NCBI GenBank assembly: GCA_016748015.1
Contig: JAAOMT010000697.1
Coordinates: 492,897 to 556,896 of the forward strand
From: Geosiphon pyriformis
Taxonomy: Eukaryota; Glomeromycota; Glomeromycetes; Archaeosporales; Geosiphonaceae
Direction: 5' to 3'
Length of the DNA stretch: 64,000 nucleotides
This document shows, one piece after another, positions 22,870-35,850 of the stretch. The notes under the pieces are model-generated. The model ran no database searches and was not told the origin of the DNA. It saw only the letters and a list, made by a program, of their open reading frames with translations. A program made the position numbers and the translations under genes. Position 1 is the stretch's first letter. Each line of letters starts with the position of its first letter.

Positions 22870-23990
22870 TGTTACCGGAGGTTTTTGGTCTCTTTTCTTA
22901 AATGTTGTTGATGCTTGTTTGCTGTGAATTCACGTTTTCTGGATGTGGTTGAACCTCCAGTAACTGAATTTATCTTCAAATTATCTTCTATAATTTGAAC
23001 TTGCTGGGCTTAAAAGTGGAATGGCCAATTCCATGCCAGTTACTTTATATAGTTACATTGTAGTAAATGTCAACTCTTTCCCAGAAATTGCTCGTCTGGA
23101 AGCTCACTAAATTGTGTATAGTTACTTTTGCTGTGAAAGTCAACTCTTCTACAGGAATCTCGTCTGTAGACTACCCTAATGATTATGATAATAAAATAAA
23201 AGAAAAGGAAAGAAAAAAAAAATGAGGAATTGATTTGTTAAAGTCGTTTTGAATCCAGGTCTGGAAGTGTTTTAACAGTCTACTGAAATTGGTAGCTAAT
23301 CAATTTCAAACTGTTAGTTGTGTTTTTGAGGATTTTCCAAATGCGATAATTTAAAGAATTTGGTTTTTCGAATTATTTGATATTTATTTCTTTTTGTGTG
23401 TGTAGGAATAGTTCTAAGTGATAAATCTAAAGTAAGATACATTTTCTCGAAGAGAGAAGCTCTTCTTTTATACAACTTGTTGTAACACTATTCTATGAAC
23501 TTGAACTTTGCTCTTTTTTACAATTTTGCTAAACTGAAGATACATTTTAGTAAACTACAGGTTATTTCTGCAAACTATTGGATATTTCGGTGAACTATTA
23601 ATTATTTCGGCAAATTTCTACAAATTTCGGCGAACTTTTTGAATGTTACATAGTTCGGGGTATTGCATAATTGATTATCACAATTAGGTTACATTTGTGT
23701 TATGTACAAATTGGGTTATTAATTAAATAATAATTTTGGACATTTTGCTAATATACTAAGTGATAATTTGAAACAATAATATATGTTAATTAATAATAGG
23801 AATTATAAAGATAATTTCATGCTAAATAATATCTCTAATTTTGTCTGGTAACAACAGATTTAAATACTTTGGTAGTTAATAAGAATATAGATAATATTAT
23901 ACTATGAAAAACTTGTACTTAAACATATGTATTGGGTCAACTACCAAAAGCTTTTTATTTGTAAATTTAAGCAATAACAAATATGTTTTA
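22870..23990. other. Unidentified insertion, possibly an LTR of another family
   Basis: Starts TGTTACCGGAGG at the broken end of gag. Its base composition is far less AT-rich than the flanks (as far as about 23700), so it is younger or under different pressure. No coding frame is seen. Near 23560-23640, variants of TTTCGGCGAACT/TTTCGGCAAACT repeat three to four times. The sequence starting at 63354 in another element also begins TGTTAC and may be a relative. The right border is not clear. Confidence 0.4.
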
Positions 23991-23999
23991 ATGCTCTTA

Positions 24000-26900
24000 C
24001 TACTTAAATTTGACAGTTCCAAGCAATTCTTATTAATTAAATTACATGTTTCAGAAAAGTAGAGTTTTAATTTGGCAAAATTTTCTGTATTGAATATTGA
24101 ACTTTCTACTGTGTCTATAAATTTTTTTGGTAATAAGTTAATAGTAGTAAAAAAAATTTTCTATTGTGTTAATGATTTAAAGAAATATTAATTCTTCAAA
24201 ATTTTTTGATATAATTAGATCATCTTTTATATCTAAGTTTAGTTTAAAAAAAGCTAAGAAGTTGGCAATTAATAAAAAAATTTTAGTCAATAATAATATC
24301 AAAATAACAAATAAACATACAGATTAAGAAGTAATAATTAAAAAAATTCATGTAAATCTTCTAAAATCAGCTGTAAAATCAGTTTTTTCTAAATTTGGCA
24401 AGATTGTATTTATTAGAATGCAGTTGATTGGTCTTTAACAAAAAGTTTTAATAAAATTAAGTTAGTTAAAGTTACTGATTTGGTTGCAGTCAAGTAGTCT
24501 GTTCTTATGGAAAAAAAAATTGTTTGTGTTACAAAGACTGTTGATAATAAACAAACATGAGTACTTAGAAATTAGTATTGGATTTTGCTGTATACTTTGC
24601 CAATTGGTATTACTGCTTATAATCTCTTTAAATTATTGGTTTTATATAATAAAAAAACTTGTTTTATTGGTTATAATTTAGGTTCATATATATGTAACAA
24701 ATATGCTGTGATTTGTTTTATTGATAAAACATTCAAAAAAACTGCTATTGATTCTATTTTAGTCTTTAAGACTGTGAATTTACATTGAGTTGGTCTTTTT
24801 TTGGTTTGTTGTGTTTAATATAAAAAATTTGGTTATGTTTCTAATATTTGTTTAAAGGGTAATAATTTAGGTAATTATATTAAGAAAGTGGTTAATTTTC
24901 AGAATTAGATCTATCTGACAAATATATATATAAAAAAACAGTTATTAATTGCTTGCCTAGTTTTCTTTAATAAAAAAACTTGGGCTCAAATTGCTGGTGG
25001 TTTTTCTTCTTGTGTAATTTTTTTGGTCTCTCTTAATAATAGTTTGTCTTTAAATGTTAAACTCTTTTTATTAGTGTCTGTAGAAGTGAATAATAAGTTT
25101 GTTATCTTTGAGCACAGTTTTACTAGTTTTGTAAAACAAGTTAAAAAGTTAACTAAAAAGTTAGATGTACTTAGATCAACAGTTTTCCAGTCTAATCCTA
25201 AATGTCAGTTATTAGTGACTTTTTTATTACAGAATCAAGAAATAAATATAATAATAAGTGAGAGTTTAAGTGCAGTTACTAGTAATAAAACTGTTACAAA
25301 AATGGCATCTTTGGATTTATTAGTGATTTTTAAGTTGGAAAACAGTTTACAGAATTTTTAGATATGATTTTGGGCCTTATAACCAAGATGAACAATATTG
25401 GTCTTGGTTCAGATATTTTTCTTCTTAATAACTGATCTTGTATTGAAGATTGATACATGTAATATTAAAAATATTAATGTTTTTGTTAAGCAGATTGATG
25501 TTGTTTAGTGATATGTTAATTTGAATAATATGATTTCTATTATTATAAAAATTAAATTAAGATCTAATATTAGGTCTTGAATAATAAATAAGTTTAAAGA
25601 AGTACAGATCTTCACATCTGGTTTGGATAAAAGTTTTTTTAATATTGAAGTGGCTATAATTATAAATAATTCATTGGCTCAGTATATTTTAAAGATTAAT
25701 AAAATTTTGAGCAGAATTATTTTAGTTTATTTTTTGTTTAAAAATAAAATTTTAGTGACAATTTTGGAATTATATGCTGGTGCTTTTTTTGAAGTTAGAT
25801 TCGAACAGACATTAAAAATCAATTTTTTTATTGTCAAAGCAGTCAATTTTAGTTCTTTTGTGATCTTGGATAAAGATTTCAATGAAAATTAATTAAAAAA
25901 AAGTACAAATTTCAAGTTTTGTTTAGATTTGAGTTTGGTTAATACATTTAATAAATATTTATTAGTCAAAGTTTCTATTTGAAATAACTTTAGAAGTGTT
26001 GAAAAAGTGTTAAATTTTATATTTGTAAATAAAAATCTGGTATCTTTAGTTACAAATTATAAGATTAATATTGTGTCAGAATTTTTTGATATGAATTACA
26101 AAACAGTTTTGGTTTTAGTTAGTTTAAGTGGTTTTCTGGATATTTATCTTAATAGTATTTATAAGCAAGCTAATAAAAATCAATGAAAATTTAAAATAAA
26201 AAATACAAATAAAGCCAAATAGATATAATTTAAGAAGTGTTTTTCTAATAAGTTGTTGACAGTATTAGATATGTTCAAGAAAACAGAATATTGTGGTAAT
26301 TTAAATATAATATGAAAAATATTAAAAAATGTTTTAGTACAATCTACCAATATAGTGTTTTCTAAATATTAGTATAGTGAATATAATTGCTCAAAAAACA
26401 AGCAGTTATCAAAATATTTTAGGTTAAAACTGCTTATTGCTAAGATTATAAAAAAATAGAATTTTGGAGATCTGTTGAAATTTGATTATTTTGTTAAAGT
26501 TTGGTCGATTATTGATAATATTAAAGCATCTAAAGTTGCTTATATAATTTAAAATAAAATAAGATCAACAAACATTATTAAGTATTTGTTATTGGTTAGA
26601 AAAAAATATTACAAATCCAAATATTATGAATTAAAAGCATCTAAAAACATAACTATTTGAAAAACAATTGACCAATATATAGAAATTTCTGTTCTAACAA
26701 AAAACAGATAATAAAAAGTATTTTGGAACAGTCTTTTTGCAAAGTTGTTTTGGATCATCTGGTAATAAAAAATGAATTGGTTGTAAAGTCTAATAAAATA
26801 AAACTTAGAGTTGATAAAATCATAGAAAAGTAGACAAAAAAATAATCAGTATTTCCAAAAATGTTTGAACTTTGGTTTTGCTAATATATGCTTTTAGATT

Positions 26901-27444
26901 ATGTTAATAATAATGCTTTTTTTGATGTAATAAAAAAAATTGATATAGAAGAATTAGCTTTGGTAGTTAATAGTTTATTAAATAACAAGATAACTAAATT
27001 GTTGAGAATTCTAAATAAATTGTAAAAACATTACAGTAATAAGATGTTAAAATGTCTTTTAAGATTGTTAAATTTGTGTTTAACTTTAGGTATAGTTTTA
27101 GTTTCTTAGAAAAAAGCATAGGTTTTAATAATCTCCAAATCTTATAAATAAAATAATGTTTTAACAAATATTCAGCTTATTATACTGATTAAAACAGCTA
27201 GAAAAATTCTGTTAAAGATTTTTTTTGATCAGATATTCTTAATGTATAGTAAATTTAATATTTTTTATGACAATAATTTTTCAGTATTAAAGAGTATTTC
27301 AATTTGGTTTCTTATTTTTGTTATTGGATTGGTTGTCAAAAATACACTAGAGAAGAATAAAAAACTTTAATTGGTTTTGCAAGATATATGCAAGACTTAT
27401 GATTTAATAGAGTGGTATTATCTAAAAGCTAGCTTACAGCATAT
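24000..27444 (+). mobile_element. AT-converted LINE, 5' part (copy D, split by LTR element)
   Basis: Aligns with the LINE at 36068-42775 from within ORF1 (about 36700) to the RT core (about 39960). Landmarks: the RRM-like block at 24320-24480, the ORF1 C-terminal part at 25023-25361, the endonuclease segment at 25623-25892 (GDFNEN reads DKDFNEN) and the RT segment LVLQDICKTYDLIEWYY at about 27370-27420. Nearly all differences are C to T or G to A, with many new stops. The copy is interrupted inside the RT by the LTR element and resumes at 30511. Confidence 0.82.
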
Positions 27445-28335
27445 TGTTACAGATGATTATTTAGAATCTTAAAGCAAATAACAAATTCATAACTTGGTGC
27501 TAATAGCTAATATAATGAGGATATTTGAAGATTTTTGTATCTGAAAGTTTTTATGATTTAAAAGTTTTGGTTAAGTTCTTTGTATAATAGACAGAAATTT
27601 AATAGTGTTTTAGTAGTCTCCCAAAATTGCAATTCTATTGAATTTTTTTCTCAGCATGGTGGCCAGTAATCTGGCAGAAATGCCTTTTTAGTAAGCTATT
27701 CTTAAATTATCAAACTTTATACCCTTTTTTTGAAGTCTTTTACCAGGCTATTCTTGATGTCAATAACTCAATGCTTAATTTTTTTAATCAATAGTAAATC
27801 AACAAACAAAAAAAAATAAAATAAAAATAAATAAAAAAAAATAAAAAAAAAATAAAAAATTAGTATCCTATTAATAGCCATGATTAAGAGCTATTGTTCC
27901 AGTGTGGTTAAGTGTTAGATTTTATCAACATAAAGTGTTGATAAATAGAAAAGTGATTAGATTTTCAAACAAATAACAATAACATGAATTTAAAGAATTA
28001 AAAAGATATTTTATTTATATAATTTTATTTTGGTTGATAACAACTATTCTTGAAATAAGAGTTAATAAAAAAAAAAAAAAAAGAATTGTTCTAAATTAAT
28101 AAAACTCTATTAAATTCTTCAGAAATTGCTTTTTTGCTTTTAATACTCTCACTATATATATATAATTTATGTTATATGAGATTCTTTGAATTTTTCAATT
28201 CTCTAGCCAGGAATCCTGTAATTCTGAAATTCTGCAATTCTTTTAAGAGAAATTCTGAAATTCTACTTTTATTATGTTTATTCTGATTGGCTAATTTATG
28301 TACTAATATTTAATTCATATATTCTATGAGTAACA
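27445..28335 (-). repeat. LTR (3' LTR of the minus-oriented element)
   Basis: Starts TGTTACAGATG and ends GAGTAACA. Contains the A-rich (A3-8T)n tract near 27800-27860. Very similar to the LTR at 29606-30510, with a few extra C-to-T type changes. Confidence 0.88.
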
Positions 28336-28356
28336 TTATTTCCTCTTTTAATATTG
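28336..28356 (-). other. Polypurine tract
   Basis: Read on the minus strand, AAAAGAGGAAATAA directly precedes the LTR start, as expected for the plus-strand priming site. Confidence 0.65.
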
Positions 28357-28624
28357 AGTTTCTGCGAAATCTTCTAAATTTCTCTTTTGTATCAATGTTG
28401 TTGCTGTAATTTCTATTGTTATTTTTAAATCTAATTTTATATGTAACTAGGAGTTTTTAACTATAGTGGTCTGTCCAGAATATCAATTTCAAATCTTGCA
28501 TTTGTATTATGTGCATGTTCAGACATAATATTCTCATTATTATCATTGAATTTAATTAATTCCTGCTCTATTGTAAGATTTAGAAGTGTAATATATTGTT
28601 TGGTATTTGAAGTGGAGTTTGAAT

Positions 28625-28755
28625 TGTTGTTGGCAAAGTTTGAATCATCATTGTCATTAGCAGAGTTTTAATCATTGTTGTCATTAGTGGAGTTTGAATT
28701 GTTGCTGTTATTAGCAGAGTTTGAATCATTGTTGTTATTAGTGAAGTTTAAATTG
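28625..28755 (-). repeat. 36-bp tandem repeat inside the LTR element
   Basis: Three to four units built on GAGTTTGAATxxTTGTTGTxATTAG. Minus-strand translation gives Asn/Ser-rich repeats. The same segment recurs, AT-converted, at about 55790-55860. Confidence 0.6.
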
Positions 28756-28879
28756 AGATTAAGTTTCAATTCCAATTTCCATTTGTTCTCACTGATTGGC
28801 TTTTTTTCAAATATATGATGCATAGAAGTGGATTGTAACTATGTTCTAATATTCTGACTTAGGACTGTTAGGTGAGTTT

Positions 28880-29470
28880 TTCTGATTTATTAGTACTGTG
28901 GGAATTAGGGTTTATTGGGCTATTGAAGGTAAGTTTTCTTGTATGATAGTGGGATTTAAAATTTATTGGACTTCGAATGTTTGGGTTTTTGAATAATTCC
29001 CAGAGTTTAAATTGCTAGAGGTTTAACAAGTTTTATCAACGGTAAGTTTTTTGTGTGATAGCAGAGTTGAAATTATTGGGTTTTGAATGTTTGGGTTTTT
29101 GAATGATTAGGTCTTGAATAATCAGAGTTTTAATGAGTTTATTAAAGATAAGTTTCAAATATTTAGGGTTTTAACAATTGGGTCTTGAATAATCGGGGTT
29201 TTAATTTAACAAGTTTTTAACAAATTTATCAAAGGTAAGTTTTGAATGTTTGGGGTTTTAATAATCAGGTTTTAAATAATTGGAGTTTGAATTTAACAAG
29301 TTTTAATAAATTTATTAATAGTAATTTTCAAATGTTTGGGGTTTTAACAATTAGGCCTTGAATAATTGGAGTTAGAATTTAACAATTTTTTTATTAAAGA
29401 TAAGTTTTGAATGTTCAGGGTTTTAATGATTGGGTCTTGAATAATCAGAGTTTTAATTTAACAAATTTTT
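28880..29470 (-). repeat. Minisatellite, unit about 110-120 bp
   Basis: Five or so imperfect units containing TTTGAATGTTTGGGGTTTTA, TTGAATAATCGGAGTTT, then TTTATTAAAGGTAAGTTTT. It replaces the coding part of the element. Each unit contains AGGTAAGTTTT, which also looks like a 5' splice site on the plus strand; this may be coincidence. Confidence 0.7.
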
Positions 29471-29586
29471 CAAAAGTAATAGTAAAATAAAGATTTTGCA
29501 AATTCTAAGTGATTTTTCTTTGTTTTTTTTTAGTCTGCTATTTTTCTGCATGGTTGTTGTTGGTACTGGTTTTTTGTTGGATTATA

Positions 29587-29603
29587 TTTTACAGGAAGCA
29601 CCA
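29587..29603 (-). other. Primer-binding site of the non-autonomous element
   Basis: The minus strand reads TGGTGCTTCCTGTAAAA two bases inside the LTR. It matches the site at 21783 apart from C-to-T/G-to-A type changes. Confidence 0.75.
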
Positions 29604-29605
29604 AA

Positions 29606-30510
29606 TGTTACAGGTGATTATTTGAAATCTCAAAGCAAATAACAAACTCATAACTTGGTGCTAATAGCTAATATGATGGGGATATTTGAAGATTTTTGTG
29701 ATCTAAAGGTTTTTGTATCTGAAGGTTTTCATGATCTGAAGGTTTTGGTTGAGTCTTTTGTATAATAGACAGAGATTCAATAGTGTTTCAGTAACCTTTC
29801 AGAATTGCAATTCTGTTGAATTTTTTTCTCAGCATAGTGGCCAGTAATTTGACAGAGATGTCCTTCTGATAAGCTATTTTTAAATTATTAAACTTTATAC
29901 CCTTTTTTTGGAGTTTTTTACCAGACTATCTTTGATGTTAATAACTCAGTAATTAATTTCTTTAATCAGTAATAAATCAACAAACAAAAGAAAATAAAAA
30001 AAAATAAAAAAAAATAAGAAATTAGTATTCTGTCAATAGTCATGATCAAGAGCTATTGTTCTAGTGTGGTTAAGTATTGGATTTTATCAACATGAAGTGT
30101 TAATAAATAGAAGAGTAATTAGATTTTTAAACAAATGACAATAACATGAATTTGAAGAATTAAAAAGATATTTTATTTATATAATTCTATTTTTGTTGAT
30201 AGCAATTATTCTTGAAATGAGAGTTAATAAAAAAAAAAAGAGAATTGTTCTAAATTAATAAAACTCTATTGAATTCTCCAGAAATTGCTTTTTCTGCTTT
30301 TAATACTTTTATTATATATATATAATTTATATTATATAAGATTCTTTGAATTCTTCAATTTTTTAGTCAGGAATCTTGTAATTTTTCATATGAGAATCCT
30401 ATAATTCTGCAATTCTTTTAAGAAAAATCCTGGAATTCTACTTTTATTACGTATATTTTGATTGGCTAATTTATGTACTAATATTTAATTCCTATATTCT
30501 ATGAGTAATA
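29606..30510 (-). repeat. LTR (5' LTR of the minus-oriented element)
   Basis: Starts TGTTACAGGTG and ends GAGTAATA. 905 bp, a partner of the LTR at 27445-28335. Confidence 0.88.
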
Positions 30511-33275
30511 ATATTAAGATATGCAGTCATTTTTTGCCAACATACATAAAGATCAGATTGATAGGATGATAACTGATTTTGGACTTTTAGATAGTTACAA
30601 GATATATAATAGATTAGATTAAGATAAAGTTTTTTCTCCTTTTTTCTGGAGAATTTTTTATGATTTACTTTTGTGTGAAGTTAAAAAACATAAGCACTTG
30701 TATAGATACTGAAATAATATAAAGTTTGTGGTTAGAACTGGCAAAATTGAGATTATTAAAAAAAAACATTATTTTTTGTTGTTAGTACCTTTGTTAATGA
30801 TATAATTTAAGTCAAAAGTAGCCAAGCTTTTACTCAATACATTTTGAATATTGTTAGTAAGTTTTTTAATATTAATAACATTTCAATTAATAATAAAAAG
30901 ACAGTGGTTATTTCTATCAATCAAAGTGTTAAAACTGTCTTATTAATAATTAGTGGTTTGCCAATTATAATTGCTAAAAAAAATAAATTACACAAATACT
31001 TAAGAATTTTTTTGTTAACTAAAGATTTTTTTAAGTCTAATTTGGTTGAAGCTTATGCCAATATCAGATTTTTTTCTAATGTGATATTAAAAAAAGCAAT
31101 TACAAATAAACAATTTTTTTATTTGGTCTTAGTTGTTTTATAGCTTATAGTTAGTTATCAGTCACAGTTTAATTTTGTTTTATTAAGTGTGTGTTATAAG
31201 TAAAATGTAATAATCAAAAAAAATTTTAAAGCCAAAACCAGTTTATTAGATGATTTTTTTAGTAAAAATTTGCATTATCTATTCTTGTATAGTTTAAAGC
31301 TTTTTAAGCAAATACAGTTCAAAGAAAAAATGGTTATATTAATTGCTTTTTCTAATGTATTGAGCATTTTTAGACATCTGTTTAAACATAGATTTTTGGA
31401 TTTATAGGTTTTGAAGTGGTCTTTTTTAAACTTTTTGCAGTTTTTTATTAAGTTGTATATCAGTTCAATAAACAATTTTTTAACTAAGATGGTAAAAATT
31501 TTTTTGGACAATGATTTATCTTTAGTAAACAATTTGTTTAATGTATTTTGTAGTTTTAGTAAATTCTCAATATTAGACATTTTGGAAAAATTTCTGTATT
31601 ATAGTTCTGTTTTTTCTCTAAAACAGTTTAGAATTGCTTTTGGTAATAGACTTTTAGACAAAAAAAAGAATGTAATAAGTTAAAAAACATTTCATTAATA
31701 GAAAAAATTAGATCCAAGAGGTCTTGTGTTTTATTGGTTCAAGTTAATGTCTAAATTTTTAATTGATAAGAGTTTTTTAATAGTTGATTTTGCTAATATT
31801 AGAGAATTAATTGGTCTGGATATTTTAAAATCTAAAAAGTTTTCTAATGTATGAAAAAACTTGCTTGAGATTTGGTTTGATTCTGTTAAAGTTTACACAG
31901 ACAGTTTTTTAAAGTATGCTGGTTTTGCTGAAGTTACTAATAAGGTGGCTGTCTACTTTTTAGCTGTGAATGCAGGTTTTGGTGTTAAGATGTGTAGTTT
32001 TTTGTCTTTTACAATAACTGGATTACAGGCTGTTATACTGTTTTTGGAGTATGTTTTATCTTTTTGTTTAGTGGTTTTATATCTGAATAGCCAATTTGTT
32101 ATTAATATGTGTTTCTAAAATTTTTTTTGCTATATAAAATTTTTATAATTAGTGTTGGATGAAAAAAAAGCATATTGTTAATTTAATTAAAAATAAAAAT
32201 CTTTTGTTATATGGGTATTTCAAATAATATTTGAGCTGATAAAATAGCAAATAAAATTGCTTATTTTCTTTTTTTTCTGCCAATTGGAATTTAAAAATGT
32301 TTCATAATAGCTAAGAATATGACTATGTTTAACAATACTCATTATTTTGTTTATAATTTATACAGATTTGTTTGTCATGCTCAATAGAAAACTGGTCTTG
32401 ATGTGATTTTAATTGTGTTAATTAGAGAGGTAGATTGGTTAGCTACCACAAAAGTTTAGCATTTTAACTTACATATGCTTTCTGAGTTTACTAATAGAAA
32501 GTCTGTAAATATATATATATACTTAATAAAAACTGTATATAAGCAACTACTAATAGCAGTTAAAAAAAGATTGTATAATAGATTATATTTTGGTATGTTA
32601 TATTTACTGTATAGTAAGATAGAATTATTTAACTATGTTTTTGCTTATATTGGAAATAATAAGATTCGAAAAAATATTTTGGTAGAAGCTTCTGAAATAT
32701 AGATGTCATTAGTAAATGCTTGCTGTCTGCTCTTTTCTGTTGTTCTACAAACATTTTTTCAGTGTTTATTAAATATAAGTTTGTATATAACAATTTATAA
32801 GAAATTTGTGCTAAGAAACTAATATGTTAAAGCTGCTACAGTTTTTAATAAAAAAGTAAAAACAGTTTCTGTTTTTGTTAAATATGTGAAACATTTGGTA
32901 AAATTGTATTGGACTAAAATATGGCTTATAAGATAAAAGAATAAGATAAACATAAAAAAAGCTGGATTGGTCAAAAATAGTAATGTGGTTTCAGATTTGC
33001 TTTGTTGTATAGTGTTTATATTATTTAATAGAGTGGTTTGATTGCTTAGTATAATAGAGTTTTTTACAATTAATTTTAGTAAACATAAATAGTGTCTTTT
33101 TTTTTTAGTTTAGGTAAAAATATATATATTAATATAAATATTTAGTGTTGTTTTATCTGGTTTGAGTGGCTAACTACATGTAGTAAAAATGTAAGTCATA
33201 TTTAGTTTGAACCACTTAGTTTGGTTCTATATACTAAATAATTGTTAAACTTTACTCATTAAATATTTAATAATA
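30511..33275 (+). mobile_element. AT-converted LINE, 3' part (copy D continued)
   Basis: Resumes exactly where copy D stopped. Landmarks: the block matching MTDFGLxDGY at 30565, RT catalytic segment FVNDII (normally FVDDII) near 30795, RT thumb 30844-31143, RNase H start YTDSFLKYAG at 31890-31920, and a C-terminal segment near 32475-32700. The 3' UTR ends at about 33275 (TTTACTCATTAAATA). The RNase H YTDGS glycine is changed to Ser and the second Asp of the RT pair to Asn, both by G-to-A. Confidence 0.82.
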
Positions 33276-34489
33276 AAAAAACTTATTAATAATTAAATAA
33301 CTTATTAAAAAGATAAAAAACATTATAATAAATTAATTATTATGTTAAAAAGTAAAATACCAAATATTAAAAATTATTAATATTTAAATTTCTGTTTTTT
33401 ATATAAAAAAATTTATCATAAAAATTTTTAAATTTATTAAAATTTTAAAGAATAAGTTTTTGTCTAAAATTTCAATCTTTATAAATAGTTCTATTAAAAA
33501 CTTTCGTTTTTTTAATGCTATTAATAATACTATTATAAATAAACTTAGTAAAATATAGTTGTAATATTTGGTGTTTATAATTTAATAATAAAAACTGAGC
33601 AATTTTCACATAAATTGGCTTTGATTACAAATTAATTTATCAGTTTTTAAAAGTTTTTTCTGGTTTATTAAGTTTTTTTGGTATAAGACACAGAAATATT
33701 GTTTTTATAATAATATTATAATAGTTGTGTTTTTTTTTGAGTTAGTTAAGTACAGTTATTAGGATTTAATATTGTTTTTTTATTTTTCTAATAAACTAAT
33801 AAAATAAAATTAATATTTAACATTTAAGAAAAGTGTTCTTTTTTTACTAAGTTATTATAAAATTTATTCTTAAACAGTCAATTTTTAGTATTGATACTTT
33901 ACAAAAAAAATAAAAAAAAATAAAAAAATAAAAAAAATAAAAAAAAATAAAAAGAAATAAAAAAAATAAAAACAAAATTAGTATTTTGTTAATTATTATA
34001 ATTAAGAACAATTGTTTTAAGTTATTAAAGTTCTAAAAATGTTTATGCTAATTGTATTTAATCTGAAATAAAAGTAAAAGAAACAATTAATTCAATTTTA
34101 ATAATTAGAATATTAAAATTAAGTATTTTTATATAGAATAACAATATTTTATTAAATAAATAAAAAATATAGAGAATAAAAAAAAAAATTTGCAAACTAA
34201 AAATAAGATATTTAAATTTGATTCTTGTCTGTTTTTTTTTATTTGCTAAAACTACTTATATTTTTTAGTTTTATAATATTGTTTTTAATTGTTTATTATT
34301 ATTAATTATTGTTTATTTTTTTAGTTATTGTTTTGTTTTTTATATTATAATTAGTTATTATATATTATTATTGGTTATTTTATGTTATTTTGTATTATTT
34401 TGCATTATTTTATGTTATCTTATATTATTTTGTGTTATTCTATATTATTTTGTGTTCTTATATTGTAATTATGTTTTTTATTATAGTTT
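33276..34489. other. AT-rich DNA with an LTR relic
   Basis: At about 33880-34250 the order (A-rich AnT tract, AATTAGTATTTTGTTAAT, TAATTAAGAACAATTG) matches the middle of the minus-oriented gypsy LTRs, so a decayed LTR is present without clear ends. The rest is AT-rich DNA without recognisable content. Confidence 0.5.
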
Positions 34490-35850
34490 TTGATCAGTTT
34501 TTTATTCGAATAACAATATAATTGTTTATTTTTTTGATTTAAGTTTGGATATAAATGTAAAAATTTATAGTTTTCTGTCTTTAACTTTAACTAAATTGCA
34601 AACTATTGTATTGGTTCTTAAATATATTTTAGTATTTTTAGAATCATAATTTATTTGAATAGCTAAGCAGTCTTAAATACATATTAAGTCAAATTAAAAT
34701 TAATAACTTTTGATTTTGCAACAAGTATTAAATAAAACATTATTATATTAATAATTTAATTAAAAACAAAAACATTTTGGTTAATTAGACCAAAGTAAAG
34801 AGTTATTTTGATATATTAAACAATAAATATATTAATATATTAGTAGATTATATTGGTTTTTTAGTACTTGTTTTTTTATATATATATTAAAAAAAAATTT
34901 TGATGGTAAAAAATAAAATAATTTTCAGTAATTTTTAGTATTTTATTAGATTAACAAAAAATACTATGAAATATTTTTAATAAGAGATTGAATCTGGTTT
35001 AAAAATAGTAAATCTATTTATTTTTAATAGTATTAATTAATAATATACAACTTTAATTTGGCATTTTAACTCTTATATAGTGATTAAATACATACACAAA
35101 ACTATTGTTAACTTATATATATACTTAATAAAAACTGTATATAATAGATTATTTATAGCAATTAAGAAGTATTTGTATAATTACAATTACTCAAACATAT
35201 TATATATGTATTATAATAAGATAGAATTTTCAGATTATATTTTTATTTGTAATTTGAATTTTATTGTTTAGCAAAATCTGTTGAATAAACTTTTTTTATA
35301 AATATTTTTAATTAATACTAATTTAAAATTATCTGTTATTTTTCAATTATTGGCTTTAAATGTTTTTAATATTAGTTTGTATATAATTTTATACAAAAAA
35401 TTTTTGTTTAAGAATTGATTAGTAAAACCAGAATTTTTTTAAAAAATATTAAATTAATTGTTTCAAATTTGGTTAATTTTATATGAAATTTAATTATTAA
35501 TTACAAAGAGTATATATGGCTATCTAATTCTAAGTTTTAAGTAAAAATAAATTATATAAATTTAATAAAAAAAGATAATTTAGTAATAAATATTATTTAA
35601 GACTTTTTTACTAAAATATTAGATAAAATTATTTATTTGTTAAGAATTGTATACTATTGGTTTTAATTTACAAATTAGATGTTTATTTTTTGTTAGTGCA
35701 ATTAGAAAAATTTCTGTTAATATAGTTATATAGTATTGTTTTAATTAATTAAATAGCTAATTATATCTAATTTATAATTTTAGATAATTATATTATATTA
35801 GATAATAATTAAATTTTATTCATTAAATAAATAAATAAATAAATAAATAA
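34490..35850 (+). mobile_element. AT-converted LINE 3' fragment (copy E)
   Basis: The block at 35080-35271 aligns with the ORF2 C-terminal zinc region of the LINE at 36068 (IYLIKTVYNRLFIAIKK against the TYLMKALYHQFPVAVRK region). The 3' end is a TTCATTAAATAAATAAATAA tail at 35817-35850. RNase H traces lie around 34540-34680. Heavily mutated to A/T. Confidence 0.7.

Larger units (their letters stand above)
27445..30510 (-). mobile_element. Non-autonomous LTR retrotransposon (LARD-like), nested in LINE
   Basis: Two LTRs of 891 and 905 bp flank only about 1.27 kb of internal DNA. Orientation is minus: the primer-binding site lies beside the right LTR and the polypurine tract beside the left. 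The flanks share a 4-bp duplication (ATAT at 27441-27444 and 30511-30514). Removing the element restores the RT alignment of the host LINE. The internal part keeps about 70 nt of gag start, then has a minisatellite and an Asn/Ser-type repeat, and no pol. It must have moved with proteins of a full gypsy element. Confidence 0.85.
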
